A DNA stretch of 24,459 bases from a virus. Where the stretch lies: IMG/VR virus record IMGVR_UViG_3300030107_006338, positions 1 to 24,459 of that record; one strand, written 5' to 3'. Position numbers and translations under genes: made by a program. Every line of letters begins with the position of its first letter. Position 1 is the stretch's first letter. Below, piece after piece: positions 1 through 5,218 of this stretch. The notes under the pieces were generated by a model that saw only the letters and a program-made list of their open reading frames with translations, was not told the DNA's origin and did no database searches.

Positions 1-1309
1 CCCCTTCTTGCATGTAATTACAAGCATCCTCAGCAGCATCAACCCATTTCTGCTTATAAACTAATTCAGCACATACACTATGTAAGTCTTTGTTCTCTTC
101 AAGCGCTTGAATCCATACAGGATCCTTAGAGCCAAATGCTATTACATTTAATTCTTGACTAGAATAATCTGAACTTACAAACACCCAATCTTCCGGTGGT
201 ATGAAACAATTTCTAAATATATTATCAGCAGGAATTTGTTGCATATTAGGATTGTTAGAACTAATACGACCAGTATCTAATATTTGATGAAAGTTAGTAT
301 GAATTTTGCCATCACTCTTAAAGTATTTGAAGAATGGCTCACCATATGAAGTATATAACTTCATATATTCTTTATATTTAATATATTTCTTTACTAACCC
401 ATAAGAAGCATATTTATATAATTCTTTGCCATTCACATTTTCAAGATTTGGAATGATAACTTTGAATACATTTAATACTTGTTTGGGTGAATCCCAATTC
501 ACACCAACTTTCCTCAATTCTTTCTGATCCGTAAACAAATCACCTTGTACCCATTTTAATACAAACATTTGTAATCTAGGATCATTTATTACCATATTAT
601 CTAATAAATTATAATAATCTTTTGATTTATTTTCATTTATTTTACTTACTTCTAACCACTTATCCCTATCTAAATCTAATCCATTATATTCTATTTCAGA
701 CAATGCTAATACAGCTTTATTTTCTAACTCTACTACATTATCTAATTTTTGTTCTATTATTTGATTTAGTTGGCATTCTCTTATATTTACCAAATGCTTT
801 ACATCTTCAGCACCATATTTTATTTGTACATCAGTATAAGGTTTGCCTTGTAAATTTATAAATTGATTTCTTACTTCTTTATCTAATTTTAAATTAAAAT
901 AATGTTCTACCAACGCGTCCAAAGCATATTTTTTATTCTTTTTACCACAATTAAGTATCCTTTCAACCAAATATGTATCATATACATTATATAACGATAT
1001 GTTTGACCATCTTTTAATAAATTTATAATCGAATTTAGCATTTTGTAATATTTTTATTATTTCATTGCTCTCTAATATATTTTTTAAAGGAGAAATATCT
1101 ACATATCTAGTGTCAATAACCCATTGATGTTCATTGTTTCCAATTTGAAACATTATCATCTTTTTACAAGTAAAGTCCATTCCTTCTGTTTCAGTATCAA
1201 CAGCTATTACATCTTGAGTTTCTAAATAATTAATAGCACTATCTATATTAGCCATTGAATCTGTTTTATTTCTCAAGTTTAAACTATCATTTCCTATAAA
1301 ATGTATCAT
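1..1309 (-). CDS. DNA polymerase, family A, with 3'-5' exonuclease (3' end off window)
   Basis: Replicative polymerase of the Pol I/T7 family; 436 codons are visible, and the C-terminus (O-helix and last catalytic carboxylates) lies beyond the left edge. The three exonuclease motifs are readable: VDTETEG (D38, E40), NAKFDYKF (D94) and YGAEDV (D169). The polymerase domain begins with TGRISSNNPNMQQIP, and motif A is SSDYSSQELNVIA with the metal-binding Asp at D381. The start ATG at 1309 overlaps the stop of the upstream 75-residue gene in an ATGA, so the two are probably translationally coupled. The intact DTE and NAKFDY motifs suggest active proofreading. The family call is firm; its role as the phage replicase is inferred. 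Confidence 0.93.
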   Translation of the reverse strand, partial: MIHFIGNDSLNLRNKTDSMANIDSAINYLETQDVIAVDTETEGMDFTCKKMIMFQIGNNEHQWVIDTRYVDISPLKNILESNEIIKILQNAKFDYKFIKRWSNISLYNVYDTYLVERILNCGKKNKKYALDALVEHYFNLKLDKEVRNQFINLQGKPYTDVQIKYGAEDVKHLVNIRECQLNQIIEQKLDNVVELENKAVLALSEIEYNGLDLDRDKWLEVSKINENKSKDYYNLLDNMVINDPRLQMFVLKWVQGDLFTDQKELRKVGVNWDSPKQVLNVFKVIIPNLENVNGKELYKYASYGLVKKYIKYKEYMKLYTSYGEPFFKYFKSDGKIHTNFHQILDTGRISSNNPNMQQIPADNIFRNCFIPPEDWVFVSSDYSSQELNVIAFGSKDPVWIQALEENKDLHSVCAELVYKQKWVDAAEDACNYMQEG

Positions 1310-1533
1310 TTTTCAAGTGTTTTAAGTGTTTCTATATCATCTATACAACCCATGATAAACCTAACAATAGATCTAGCATATCCTCTAGAATATTTAGTTC
1401 CCCAAACTTCAAATGAAGGTTTGTTTTGAATAACTGCATCTTTATATGCAGGCATAAAGTCTCTGTCAAATGATCCATCTTCGACCATTTGAGATATAAA
1501 TTTCATATGTCCCATAACTTTTAATTTAAGCAT
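1306..1533 (-). CDS. hypothetical protein, 75 aa, coupled to DNA polymerase
   Basis: Unrecognised small basic protein, with no membrane segment or Cys cluster. It contains several aromatic and charged residues (FEVWGTKYSRGYARSIVRF) followed by an acidic helix-like C-terminus (DDIETLKTLEK), compatible with a small helical protein. Its TGA overlaps the polymerase ATG by four bases, so it is the first gene of the polymerase mRNA. The start codon lies only three bases after the T-run of a terminator-like hairpin, an odd position that suggests expression is controlled by readthrough. A polymerase accessory role is only a guess from position. Confidence 0.65.
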   Translation of the reverse strand: MLKLKVMGHMKFISQMVEDGSFDRDFMPAYKDAVIQNKPSFEVWGTKYSRGYARSIVRFIMGCIDDIETLKTLEK

Positions 1534-1536
1534 TAG

Positions 1537-1569
1537 AAAAAAATGAGGCGATAAATTAATATCGCCTCA
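1537..1569 (-). terminator. intrinsic terminator-like hairpin in the polymerase leader
   Basis: A perfect 10-bp stem (TGAGGCGATA at 1544-1553 pairs with TATCGCCTCA at 1560-1569) has a 6-base loop. On the minus strand it is followed directly by seven T residues (1543-1537). The GC-containing stem plus U-run is the classical Rho-independent pattern. It lies downstream of a promoter and directly before the 75-aa/polymerase pair, so it could act as an attenuator. Confidence 0.7.
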
Positions 1570-1580
1570 CACACACACAT
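1568..1580. repeat. (CA)6 dinucleotide tract
   Basis: Six CA units followed by T, inside the leader of the polymerase genes. Similar alternating tracts occur at 4079-4087 and 4903-4914, all in noncoding DNA next to gene starts of the left arm. Confidence 0.6.
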
Positions 1581-1618
1581 TTACTTGATTTTTAGTAGAT
1601 TATGACTTCTATCTAACA

Positions 1619-1641
1619 GTTATAATAACATTTATTATAAC
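1619..1641. promoter_or_regulatory. perfect 10-bp inverted repeat, possible operator
   Basis: GTTATAATAA (1619-1628) and TTATTATAAC (1632-1641) are perfect inverted copies separated by CAT. The element begins eight bases downstream of the -7 box of the minus-strand promoter at 1649-1679, so it would cover the transcription start and first transcribed bases. That is a typical place for a repressor site. As RNA it would be a weak A-U hairpin. Confidence 0.45.
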
Positions 1642-1648
1642 CAACAAG

Positions 1649-1679
1649 CAAATATAAACAATTTTTATATACTAAACAA
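1649..1679 (-). promoter_or_regulatory. flavobacterial-type promoter for the polymerase genes
   Basis: On the minus strand TTG (1679-1677), a 20-base spacer and TATATTTG (1656-1649) match the flavobacterial pattern TTG-N17-23-TAnnTTTG. It points toward the 75-aa and polymerase genes, with a leader of about 110 bases. The consensus is established for Flavobacterium; activity here is inferred. Confidence 0.55.
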
Positions 1680-1699
1680 GTAGTATATAAGGTTTTTTT
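1665..1699 (+). terminator. plus-facing terminator-like hairpin
   Basis: TTATATACTA (1665-1674) pairs perfectly with TAGTATATAA (1681-1690) around a 6-base loop. On the plus strand GG and seven T residues follow. No plus-strand gene ends here, so it could stop antisense transcription; on the minus strand it lies just after the stop of the 93-aa gene. The -33 element of the polymerase promoter sits in its loop. Confidence 0.45.
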
Positions 1700-1979
1700 A
1701 CACTAATTTTTTAAAATCTTCATTATTTAATATTAGATGAATATTCTTGATATTATGCATAAATATTTCCTTTGAAGGTGGTTCTTTAAATATCTCATTA
1801 TATTCTATCAATTCTGGACAAATGTCTGTTATTTTTGTGATCGCAGAAGTACATTCTTCTATGAATTTTATTGCTTCTATTTTATTTACAAATTTAATTG
1901 TGTCAATATCACATAAATCTATTATTGGTGACTGGTGATTTCCTAATAAATCACACTCGAATTTAACTAAGTAATACAT
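1698..1979 (-). CDS. hypothetical protein, 93 aa
   Basis: Unrecognised acidic soluble protein starting MYYLVKFECDLLG, alternating short hydrophobic stretches with charged helices (KIEAIKFIEECTSAI, NIHLILNNEDFKKLV). No signal peptide or transmembrane segment is seen. The ATG is preceded by two A-rich tandem repeats and no Shine-Dalgarno, typical of Bacteroidota. The gene is bounded by copies of the same TATAAGG-type repeat: two upstream and one directly after its stop. Part of the left-arm early genes; no function can be assigned. Confidence 0.65.
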   Translation of the reverse strand: MYYLVKFECDLLGNHQSPIIDLCDIDTIKFVNKIEAIKFIEECTSAITKITDICPELIEYNEIFKEPPSKEIFMHNIKNIHLILNNEDFKKLV

Positions 1980-1980
1980 T

Positions 1981-2002
1981 TTATAAGGTTTTTATAAGGT
2001 TT
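1981..2002. repeat. two tandem copies of an 11-bp repeat
   Basis: TTATAAGGTTT occurs twice end to end (1981-1991 and 1992-2002) with a partial third TTAT. It forms the whole gap between the 93-aa gene start and the upstream small membrane gene. Another TATAAGGTTT is at 1686-1695, beyond the 93-aa gene stop. Confidence 0.75.
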
Positions 2003-2179
2003 TTATTTATTTTTACATTCTGAAGTTATTTTTGTATATATATCATACATATCTTTAAACAATTCTCTTGAAATATTTAATTCTTTTCTTAAATTATTTA
2101 ACAAAGACTGTTGTTTTAATATGATTGCGATTAACATTACAAATATTAGTATTATTAATACTGTTATTATCTTTTCCAT
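2003..2179 (-). CDS. small single-pass membrane protein, 58 aa
   Basis: The ATG at 2179 opens a 58-codon frame ending in TAA at 2003-2005. The N-terminus is a clear membrane helix (residues 4-20, ITVLIILIFVMLIAIIL), followed by an amphipathic, coiled-coil-like tail (LLNNLRKELNISRELFKD) and a short C-terminus ending SECKNK. The shape, one N-terminal anchor plus a cytoplasmic helix, resembles small phage membrane or spanin-like proteins, but no family is recognised. Its first 86 bases overlap the 3' end of the preceding gene in another frame. It was picked by the convincing hydrophobic helix and A-rich leader. Confidence 0.5.
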   Translation of the reverse strand: MEKIITVLIILIFVMLIAIILKQQSLLNNLRKELNISRELFKDMYDIYTKITSECKNK

Positions 2180-2264
2180 TTTTATATTTTTTTAATTTAT
2201 ATTTAACATATCCATATTCACGAAGCTGTTGTAGCTCGTATTCTGTATAAAGTGATTTATCCAT
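2094..2264 (-). CDS. hypothetical protein, 56 aa (63 aa if the start is at 2285)
   Basis: Small basic protein beginning MDKSLYTEYELQQLREYGYV. An upstream in-frame ATG at 2285 would add seven residues and overlap the preceding gene by 17 bases; the internal ATG at 2264, five bases after the preceding stop, is preferred. The N-terminal half looks like a charged helix. The C-terminal third (DNNSINNTNICNVNRN) is low-complexity and lies opposite, in frame terms, the membrane helix of the next gene. Either the two genes truly overlap by 86 bases or this one is shorter in reality or spurious. Function unknown. Confidence 0.4.
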   Translation of the reverse strand: MDKSLYTEYELQQLREYGYVKYKLKKYKNGKDNNSINNTNICNVNRNHIKTTVFVK

Positions 2265-2268
2265 AATT

Positions 2269-2496
2269 CTATTTTTTAAATACATTATCTAAGGTTTCTA
2301 AATCTTTTTTAATTACTTTTTTAACATTATCTCTATCCCAAGGCTCCATTATTTTCTTGTGCCAGAACCACCAATCATTTTCATTCTTTAATTTCATTGA
2401 TTTTACTTGCATTTGTATTGCATATACAGTTGCTATTTTCTTCCCCCTAAGGAGTTTGATCATATAATATATAAATTTATCTTTAGTTTTATTCAT
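2269..2496 (-). CDS. hypothetical protein, 75 aa
   Basis: Unrecognised strongly basic small protein (MNKTKDKFIYYMIKLLRGKK start) with a Trp-rich centre (NDWWFWHKKIMEPWDRDN) and a lysine-rich helical C-terminus. No signal peptide. The Trp and Lys content would suit a nucleic-acid or protein-binding domain, but no family motif is seen. It ends in TAG five bases before the likely start of the next small gene, consistent with a polycistronic left-arm message. A 12-bp hairpin lies in the gap upstream. Confidence 0.6.
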   Translation of the reverse strand: MNKTKDKFIYYMIKLLRGKKIATVYAIQMQVKSMKLKNENDWWFWHKKIMEPWDRDNVKKVIKKDLETLDNVFKK

Positions 2497-2519
2497 GACA
2501 TATAGTTTTGTGCATACAT

Positions 2520-2559
2520 GTGTTGTTGAGACAAGACCTTAAACTTATCTCAACAACAC
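2520..2559. other. 12-bp perfect hairpin between two small genes
   Basis: GTGTTGTTGAGA (2520-2531) pairs perfectly with TCTCAACAACAC (2548-2559). Inside the loop AAG/CTT can add three more pairs after one mismatch. No T-run follows on either strand, so it is not a standard intrinsic terminator. It could be an RNA processing or stabilising stem, or a protein-binding site. Confidence 0.5.
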
Positions 2560-2577
2560 TCAATGCTAGTTATTTAT

Positions 2578-2850
2578 TTATTTGTTTATTCCATAATATT
2601 TTTCCTCGATTACATTCCATATTTTGAGGAAGACAGGTATAATTAGTATTAGCACACATATACCACCTAGAAGATATAAGAATGCTAATTCATAACTCCA
2701 CCCACCTACTAAAAATACAATAAACAGATAAATGAAATAAAAGCCACCAAAAAGAACAGCCAATAAATATGACAGTACTATGACAACAGTTGATAATTTA
2801 ACTACAACTGCAGTTAAATATTTTACGATACTAGTGATATATTTTCCCAT
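2578..2850 (-). CDS. integral membrane protein, 90 aa, three predicted helices
   Basis: Very hydrophobic protein with predicted membrane segments near residues 12-34 (VVVKLSTVVIVLSYLLAVLF), 36-50 (GFYFIYLFIVFLVGG) and 55-78 (AFLYLLGGICVLILIIPVFL). A short charged tail (EEKYYGINK) follows. Size and topology would fit a holin-like or superinfection-exclusion protein, but there is no lysin neighbour and no recognised family. The leader is A-rich (ACCTTTAAAAATTAAAATC) without Shine-Dalgarno. It follows two exported-protein genes and a 55-aa gene, so this stretch of the left arm looks directed at the cell envelope. Confidence 0.65.
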   Translation of the reverse strand: MGKYITSIVKYLTAVVVKLSTVVIVLSYLLAVLFGGFYFIYLFIVFLVGGWSYELAFLYLLGGICVLILIIPVFLKIWNVIEEKYYGINK

Positions 2851-2886
2851 GATTTTAATTTTTAAAGGTTAGTAATAATTAATAGT

Positions 2887-2954
2887 AGTCCTGAAAGGCT
2901 GTCATCCTTTATATACCCCATTTCGATTTTGTAGTGCGACAATTGCACAGGACT
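2887..2954 (-). other. possible structured RNA (branched hairpin) in an intergenic gap
   Basis: AGTCCTG (2887-2893) can pair with CAGGACT (2948-2954). Directly inside this stem are two small hairpins: AAAGG/CCTTT (2894-2898 with 2906-2910) and TGC/GCA (2935-2937 with 2945-2947). Together they could form a three-way junction in the 119-base gap before the membrane-protein gene. The helices are short, so the call is tentative. Confidence 0.3.
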
Positions 2955-2969
2955 GAGGAGATGAGAAAT

Positions 2970-3137
2970 CTATTTCCCACCTTTCCTTTTATTAAATACT
3001 TTATCAACAGCTTCATCAGCTTTAGATAATTTATATTTATCAGTTGTTAATTTAAAGTATTTAATATCTCTGTTTTTTATCCTAGCAAGATGCGAGAGTT
3101 CCATCTTGCTAAGGATATCTTTCAATTTATTTGCCAT
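2970..3137 (-). CDS. hypothetical basic protein, 55 aa
   Basis: The ATG at 3137 opens a 55-codon frame ending in TAG at 2970-2972. The protein is helical and lysine-rich: MANKLKDILSKMELSHLARI, then KYKLSKADEAVDKVFNKRK and a GGK end. It starts two bases after the stop of the transglutaminase-like gene, so the two are almost certainly cotranscribed. An unusually stable hairpin (14 bp with one bulge, 3079-3116) falls within codons 8-20. No family is recognised; a small nucleic-acid-binding role would suit the charge but is a guess. Confidence 0.55.
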   Translation of the reverse strand: MANKLKDILSKMELSHLARIKNRDIKYFKLTTDKYKLSKADEAVDKVFNKRKGGK

Positions 3138-3139
3138 AA

Positions 3140-3922
3140 TTAATTTAATTTATTTGATACTAATTTATTTATTCTCTCTGCTGCAGATTTGGATACTAAT
3201 ATGTGTTCTATGGATCTATTTGCAGATGGATTATAGAACTCAACCATTAAACAATGTGCACAATCATAGTCATATTCTTGACAGTCATGAAAGCAACAAA
3301 AGTTATACTCTTGTGCATAAAATTCATCATATGTATTGTCTATTGTTATAACAATCTCTTCTTTACGATCATTAACATACATTGGAATATGTACCTCTGA
3401 CCAAGCATGTCCTCCATCAGCTAATATATAAGATTCAACTCCCATATGTCTTAGCAATGAAACAAATGCCATTTCTCTTTCTGCACACCATCCAAATGTA
3501 TAAAAGTCTATTTCTTTTTCTCCAACCTCACACTCATAAGAGTATTGAGGTTTATTTGATACAAGATCAGACAAGAATACTTCAGGTGTTCTATCTCTTA
3601 ATACTACATTATCAGGAGCAGAGATATAATCTCTTGAATTGCTCCAAAAGTATGGTATTTCTAAGATACCACTAGCACTACAATCCATTGATTCAGTAGT
3701 AGTAAATAGTTTATGTAAGAAATATAATTTATAAAATGTACCTTTATTGTGTGTGTTATTCTTATCAATTCCATGTTGATCACAAAATAAATTATATACT
3801 TCTTTATAACTTTGTTCTATCTTGATTGAATTCTCTGAATATAATAAATCAAAGAAATTAACCACATTTATTTGTGCAAATCCATTGACACAAATAAATA
3901 AACTAATCATTATTGTTTTCAT
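3140..3922 (-). CDS. secreted transglutaminase-like (papain-fold) protein
   Basis: A 260-residue exported protein. Residues 1-17 (MKTIMISLFICVNGFAQ) form a signal peptide with a typical Bacteroidota cleavage site after AQ. The catalytic core follows the transglutaminase-like Cys-His-Asp order: FGWCAERE with C146, GGHAWSEV with H172, and ITIDNTYDEF with D195. A Cys-rich loop follows (CCFHDC, then CAHC, roughly residues 209-224), which may form disulfides or bind metal. Members of this superfamily include transglutaminases, peptidases and cell-wall amidases, so the substrate could be a host envelope protein or peptidoglycan. It is preceded at 16 bases by a lipoprotein gene. The fold call is good; substrate is unknown. 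Confidence 0.78.
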   Translation of the reverse strand: MKTIMISLFICVNGFAQINVVNFFDLLYSENSIKIEQSYKEVYNLFCDQHGIDKNNTHNKGTFYKLYFLHKLFTTTESMDCSASGILEIPYFWSNSRDYISAPDNVVLRDRTPEVFLSDLVSNKPQYSYECEVGEKEIDFYTFGWCAEREMAFVSLLRHMGVESYILADGGHAWSEVHIPMYVNDRKEEIVITIDNTYDEFYAQEYNFCCFHDCQEYDYDCAHCLMVEFYNPSANRSIEHILVSKSAAERINKLVSNKLN

Positions 3923-3938
3923 TTTATTTATTTTTTAA

Positions 3939-4076
3939 TTATTTATATACCCCATTTTTATTAGGTTTACCTGTTCCCCAACAAGTGCTTGCCATCCCTG
4001 ATGTAGCACAAGATGTGCATAGCAATAAATTCAACAGTAATATTATTGCTATTTTAACTATTCTGCTCTTTGTCAT
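3939..4076 (-). CDS. small lipoprotein, 45 aa
   Basis: The ATG at 4076 opens 45 codons ending in TAA at 3939-3941. The N-terminus is basic (MTKSR), followed by a hydrophobic stretch (IAIILLLNLLL) and CTSC, a lipobox-like site with C23 (or C20) as the probable lipidated Cys. The mature peptide is about 23-26 residues and ends TGKPNKNGVYK. It lies upstream of the secreted transglutaminase-like gene in the same transcript, so both products would leave the cytoplasm. Its job is unknown; a surface-exclusion or accessory role is possible. Confidence 0.65.
   Translation of the reverse strand: MTKSRIVKIAIILLLNLLLCTSCATSGMASTCWGTGKPNKNGVYK
3942..3957. repeat. 16-bp repeat shared with 2908-2923
   Basis: TTTATATACCCCATTT occurs here, covering the last codons of the lipoprotein gene, and again at 2908-2923 in a noncoding gap. 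In both places the minus-strand reading would be NGVYK, so the distant copy may be a remnant of a similar gene end. Confidence 0.55.
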
Positions 4077-4146
4077 AATGTGTGTGTTTTAAATGTGTTA
4101 ATACTCTTGTTATAGTCGCTCGCTACACAAGATAGTATGCTCGCGA

Positions 4147-4154
4147 CAAATATA
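4147..4154 (-). promoter_or_regulatory. probable -7 box of a flavobacterial-type promoter
   Basis: The minus-strand octamer TATATTTG is identical to the -7 box of the polymerase-leader promoter. It lies about 70 bases upstream of the lipoprotein start and directly after the terminator-like hairpin of the SSB-like gene. No TTG is found at the expected spacing, so the match is partial. Confidence 0.4.
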
Positions 4155-4155
4155 A

Positions 4156-4189
4156 AGTGAGCAAAGAGGATATTTCTACCCTCTTCACT
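4156..4189 (-). terminator. hairpin after the SSB-like gene, likely terminator
   Basis: AGTGA and AGAGG (4156-4160, 4165-4169) pair with CCTCT and TCACT (4180-4184, 4185-4189), with a 4-base bulge on one side. On the minus strand the stem is followed by TTTATATTTG. It starts 15 bases after the SSB-like stop codon. The tail is only moderately T-rich. Confidence 0.5.
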
Positions 4190-4204
4190 CATCTTTATGC
4201 ACTA

Positions 4205-4834
4205 TTAGAATGGTTTTTCAGCTGTTACTTCCACTTTGTCAGCAGACACTCCTGAATTGGCTTGTGTCAGCGTCTCCTCTGCGTCAGCAGTCAGCATTAA
4301 ATCTTCATCCCAACTTTCAGCTTGTTCGATAGGAATGTCAACCACAAACTTGTGCATAAAGATGTAATTACCTTTATGAAGGATGTAATCCCCATCTTTA
4401 CCCGCTCTCTTAGCGTATTTCTCAGGCTCTTCAGCTTCAAATTCAGTTGGCGTAGTTGTTTCTACTACTTGTATCCTAACTAAATTGCCATTATCCTTAC
4501 ATCTCGGGTTAAGAATGTTAAGTGCCATTCTTTCCTTGCCGTCAGGCCCTATTTCCCACTTATCAGACGAAGCTGAACAGTCTATTCCAAACAGTTTCTC
4601 TGCGTCTTTGGTTTCTACTCCCAACCACGCACGAGTAGCCTTGGATGAAAACCTATCATCTGAAGCATTTAATCTTGCTACTAAAGAGTTCGATGAAGAG
4701 CCTTTCTTCTCTGCAAAATGTAACTGAACTTTATTAGGGTTCTTGGTCTTGATTGCCTCAACCAATAAAGAACTCTTTGGTATTAGTGCCTCAATAGTTC
4801 CGCTATTAAGCACATTTTTAATTGTTGTATCCAT
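4205..4834 (-). CDS. probable single-stranded DNA-binding protein
   Basis: A 209-residue soluble protein, first gene of the left arm beside the divergent promoter/origin region. The body mixes beta-like stretches (KVQLHFAEKK, GDYILHKGNYIFMHKFVVDI) with polar loops. The C-terminal 30 residues are acidic (ESWDEDLMLTADAEETL) and the protein ends EKPF, resembling the acidic tail and Pro-Phe tip that bacterial and phage SSBs use to recruit partners. GC content and codon use are visibly higher than in neighbouring minus-strand genes, as in the capsid gene, suggesting a highly expressed product. No canonical OB-fold signature can be proven by eye, so the SSB call rests on tail, size and context. Confidence 0.45.
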   Translation of the reverse strand: MDTTIKNVLNSGTIEALIPKSSLLVEAIKTKNPNKVQLHFAEKKGSSSNSLVARLNASDDRFSSKATRAWLGVETKDAEKLFGIDCSASSDKWEIGPDGKERMALNILNPRCKDNGNLVRIQVVETTTPTEFEAEEPEKYAKRAGKDGDYILHKGNYIFMHKFVVDIPIEQAESWDEDLMLTADAEETLTQANSGVSADKVEVTAEKPF

Positions 4835-4857
4835 AATCTAATTAAATTAATTTAAAT

Positions 4858-4882
4858 GTCACTTGCTATCAGGTGAAGTGAC
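4858..4882. promoter_or_regulatory. inverted repeat in the SSB-like gene leader
   Basis: GTCACTT (4858-4864) and AAGTGAC (4876-4882) are perfect inverted copies around 11 bases, 24 bases upstream of the SSB-like ATG. It could be an operator or a leader hairpin controlling SSB translation. Confidence 0.4.
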
Positions 4883-4902
4883 TTAACCTTATATTTTAAA
4901 AA

Positions 4903-4914
4903 TGTGTGTGTGTG
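4903..4914. repeat. (TG)6 dinucleotide tract
   Basis: Alternating TG tract upstream of the SSB-like gene. The CACACTCACACA stretch at 4988-4999 could pair with it. Confidence 0.6.
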
Positions 4915-5037
4915 CTATACTATTTAATGATGATGATTGACAATGATAGCCATCAACCACTAAATGTAGCGTGAGAGAGGTGGAACGCACACTCACACAG
5001 TAACTGCAGTTGCTTTTACTACAGTTGGAACGGAAAG

Positions 5038-5065
5038 AAGTACCATTTGTAAAACGGGGGTACTT
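5038..5065. promoter_or_regulatory. 7-bp inverted repeat in the divergent region
   Basis: AAGTACC (5038-5044) and GGTACTT (5059-5065) are perfect inverted copies with a 14-base spacer ending in a G-run. Just downstream GGGGT (5085-5089) can pair with ACCCC (5102-5106). They look like protein-binding or structural elements of the control region. Confidence 0.35.
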
Positions 5066-5126
5066 TGAATTCCAAACGACAGTGGGGGTTTTAGTCTACA
5101 TACCCCTATACGCTCACTAATTCCCC

Positions 5127-5205
5127 AAATTTTTTAAAAATTTTCCTAAAAAATTTTTTTAACAATTTTATAATATTTTCTTAATATTGCTGTAACATAA
5201 ATATT
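5127..5205. other. A/T-tract stretch, likely bent or easily melted DNA
   Basis: Consecutive runs of A and T (for example TTTTTTAAAAATTTT and TAAAAAATTTTTTT), spaced near one helical turn, pass into ATATT repeats. Such tracts curve DNA and melt easily, typical of promoters and of origin unwinding elements. Confidence 0.4.
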
Positions 5206-5214
5206 GTACATTTG
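5187..5214 (+). promoter_or_regulatory. flavobacterial-type promoter facing right
   Basis: TTG (5187-5189), a 17-base spacer and TACATTTG (5207-5214) match TTG-N17-23-TAnnTTTG. It would start transcription near 5220 and drive the structured noncoding stretch and possibly the GroES operon. Confidence 0.55.
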
Positions 5215-5218
5215 TAAT

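Noticed and set aside
622-861. Plus-strand reading frame of 79 codons opposite the DNA polymerase
   Set aside because: It is antisense to the exonuclease domain, whose motifs are clear; the antisense product is a low-complexity Leu/Tyr/His string.
2881-2972. Second small lipoprotein gene ending NGVYKG
   Set aside because: The minus frame has two stops upstream (near 2993-2998) and no start codon, so at best it is a remnant.
3106-3675. Two plus-strand frames opposite the transglutaminase-like gene
   Set aside because: The minus frame carries a signal peptide and catalytic motifs; the plus frames are antisense shadows in a region with only minus-strand genes.
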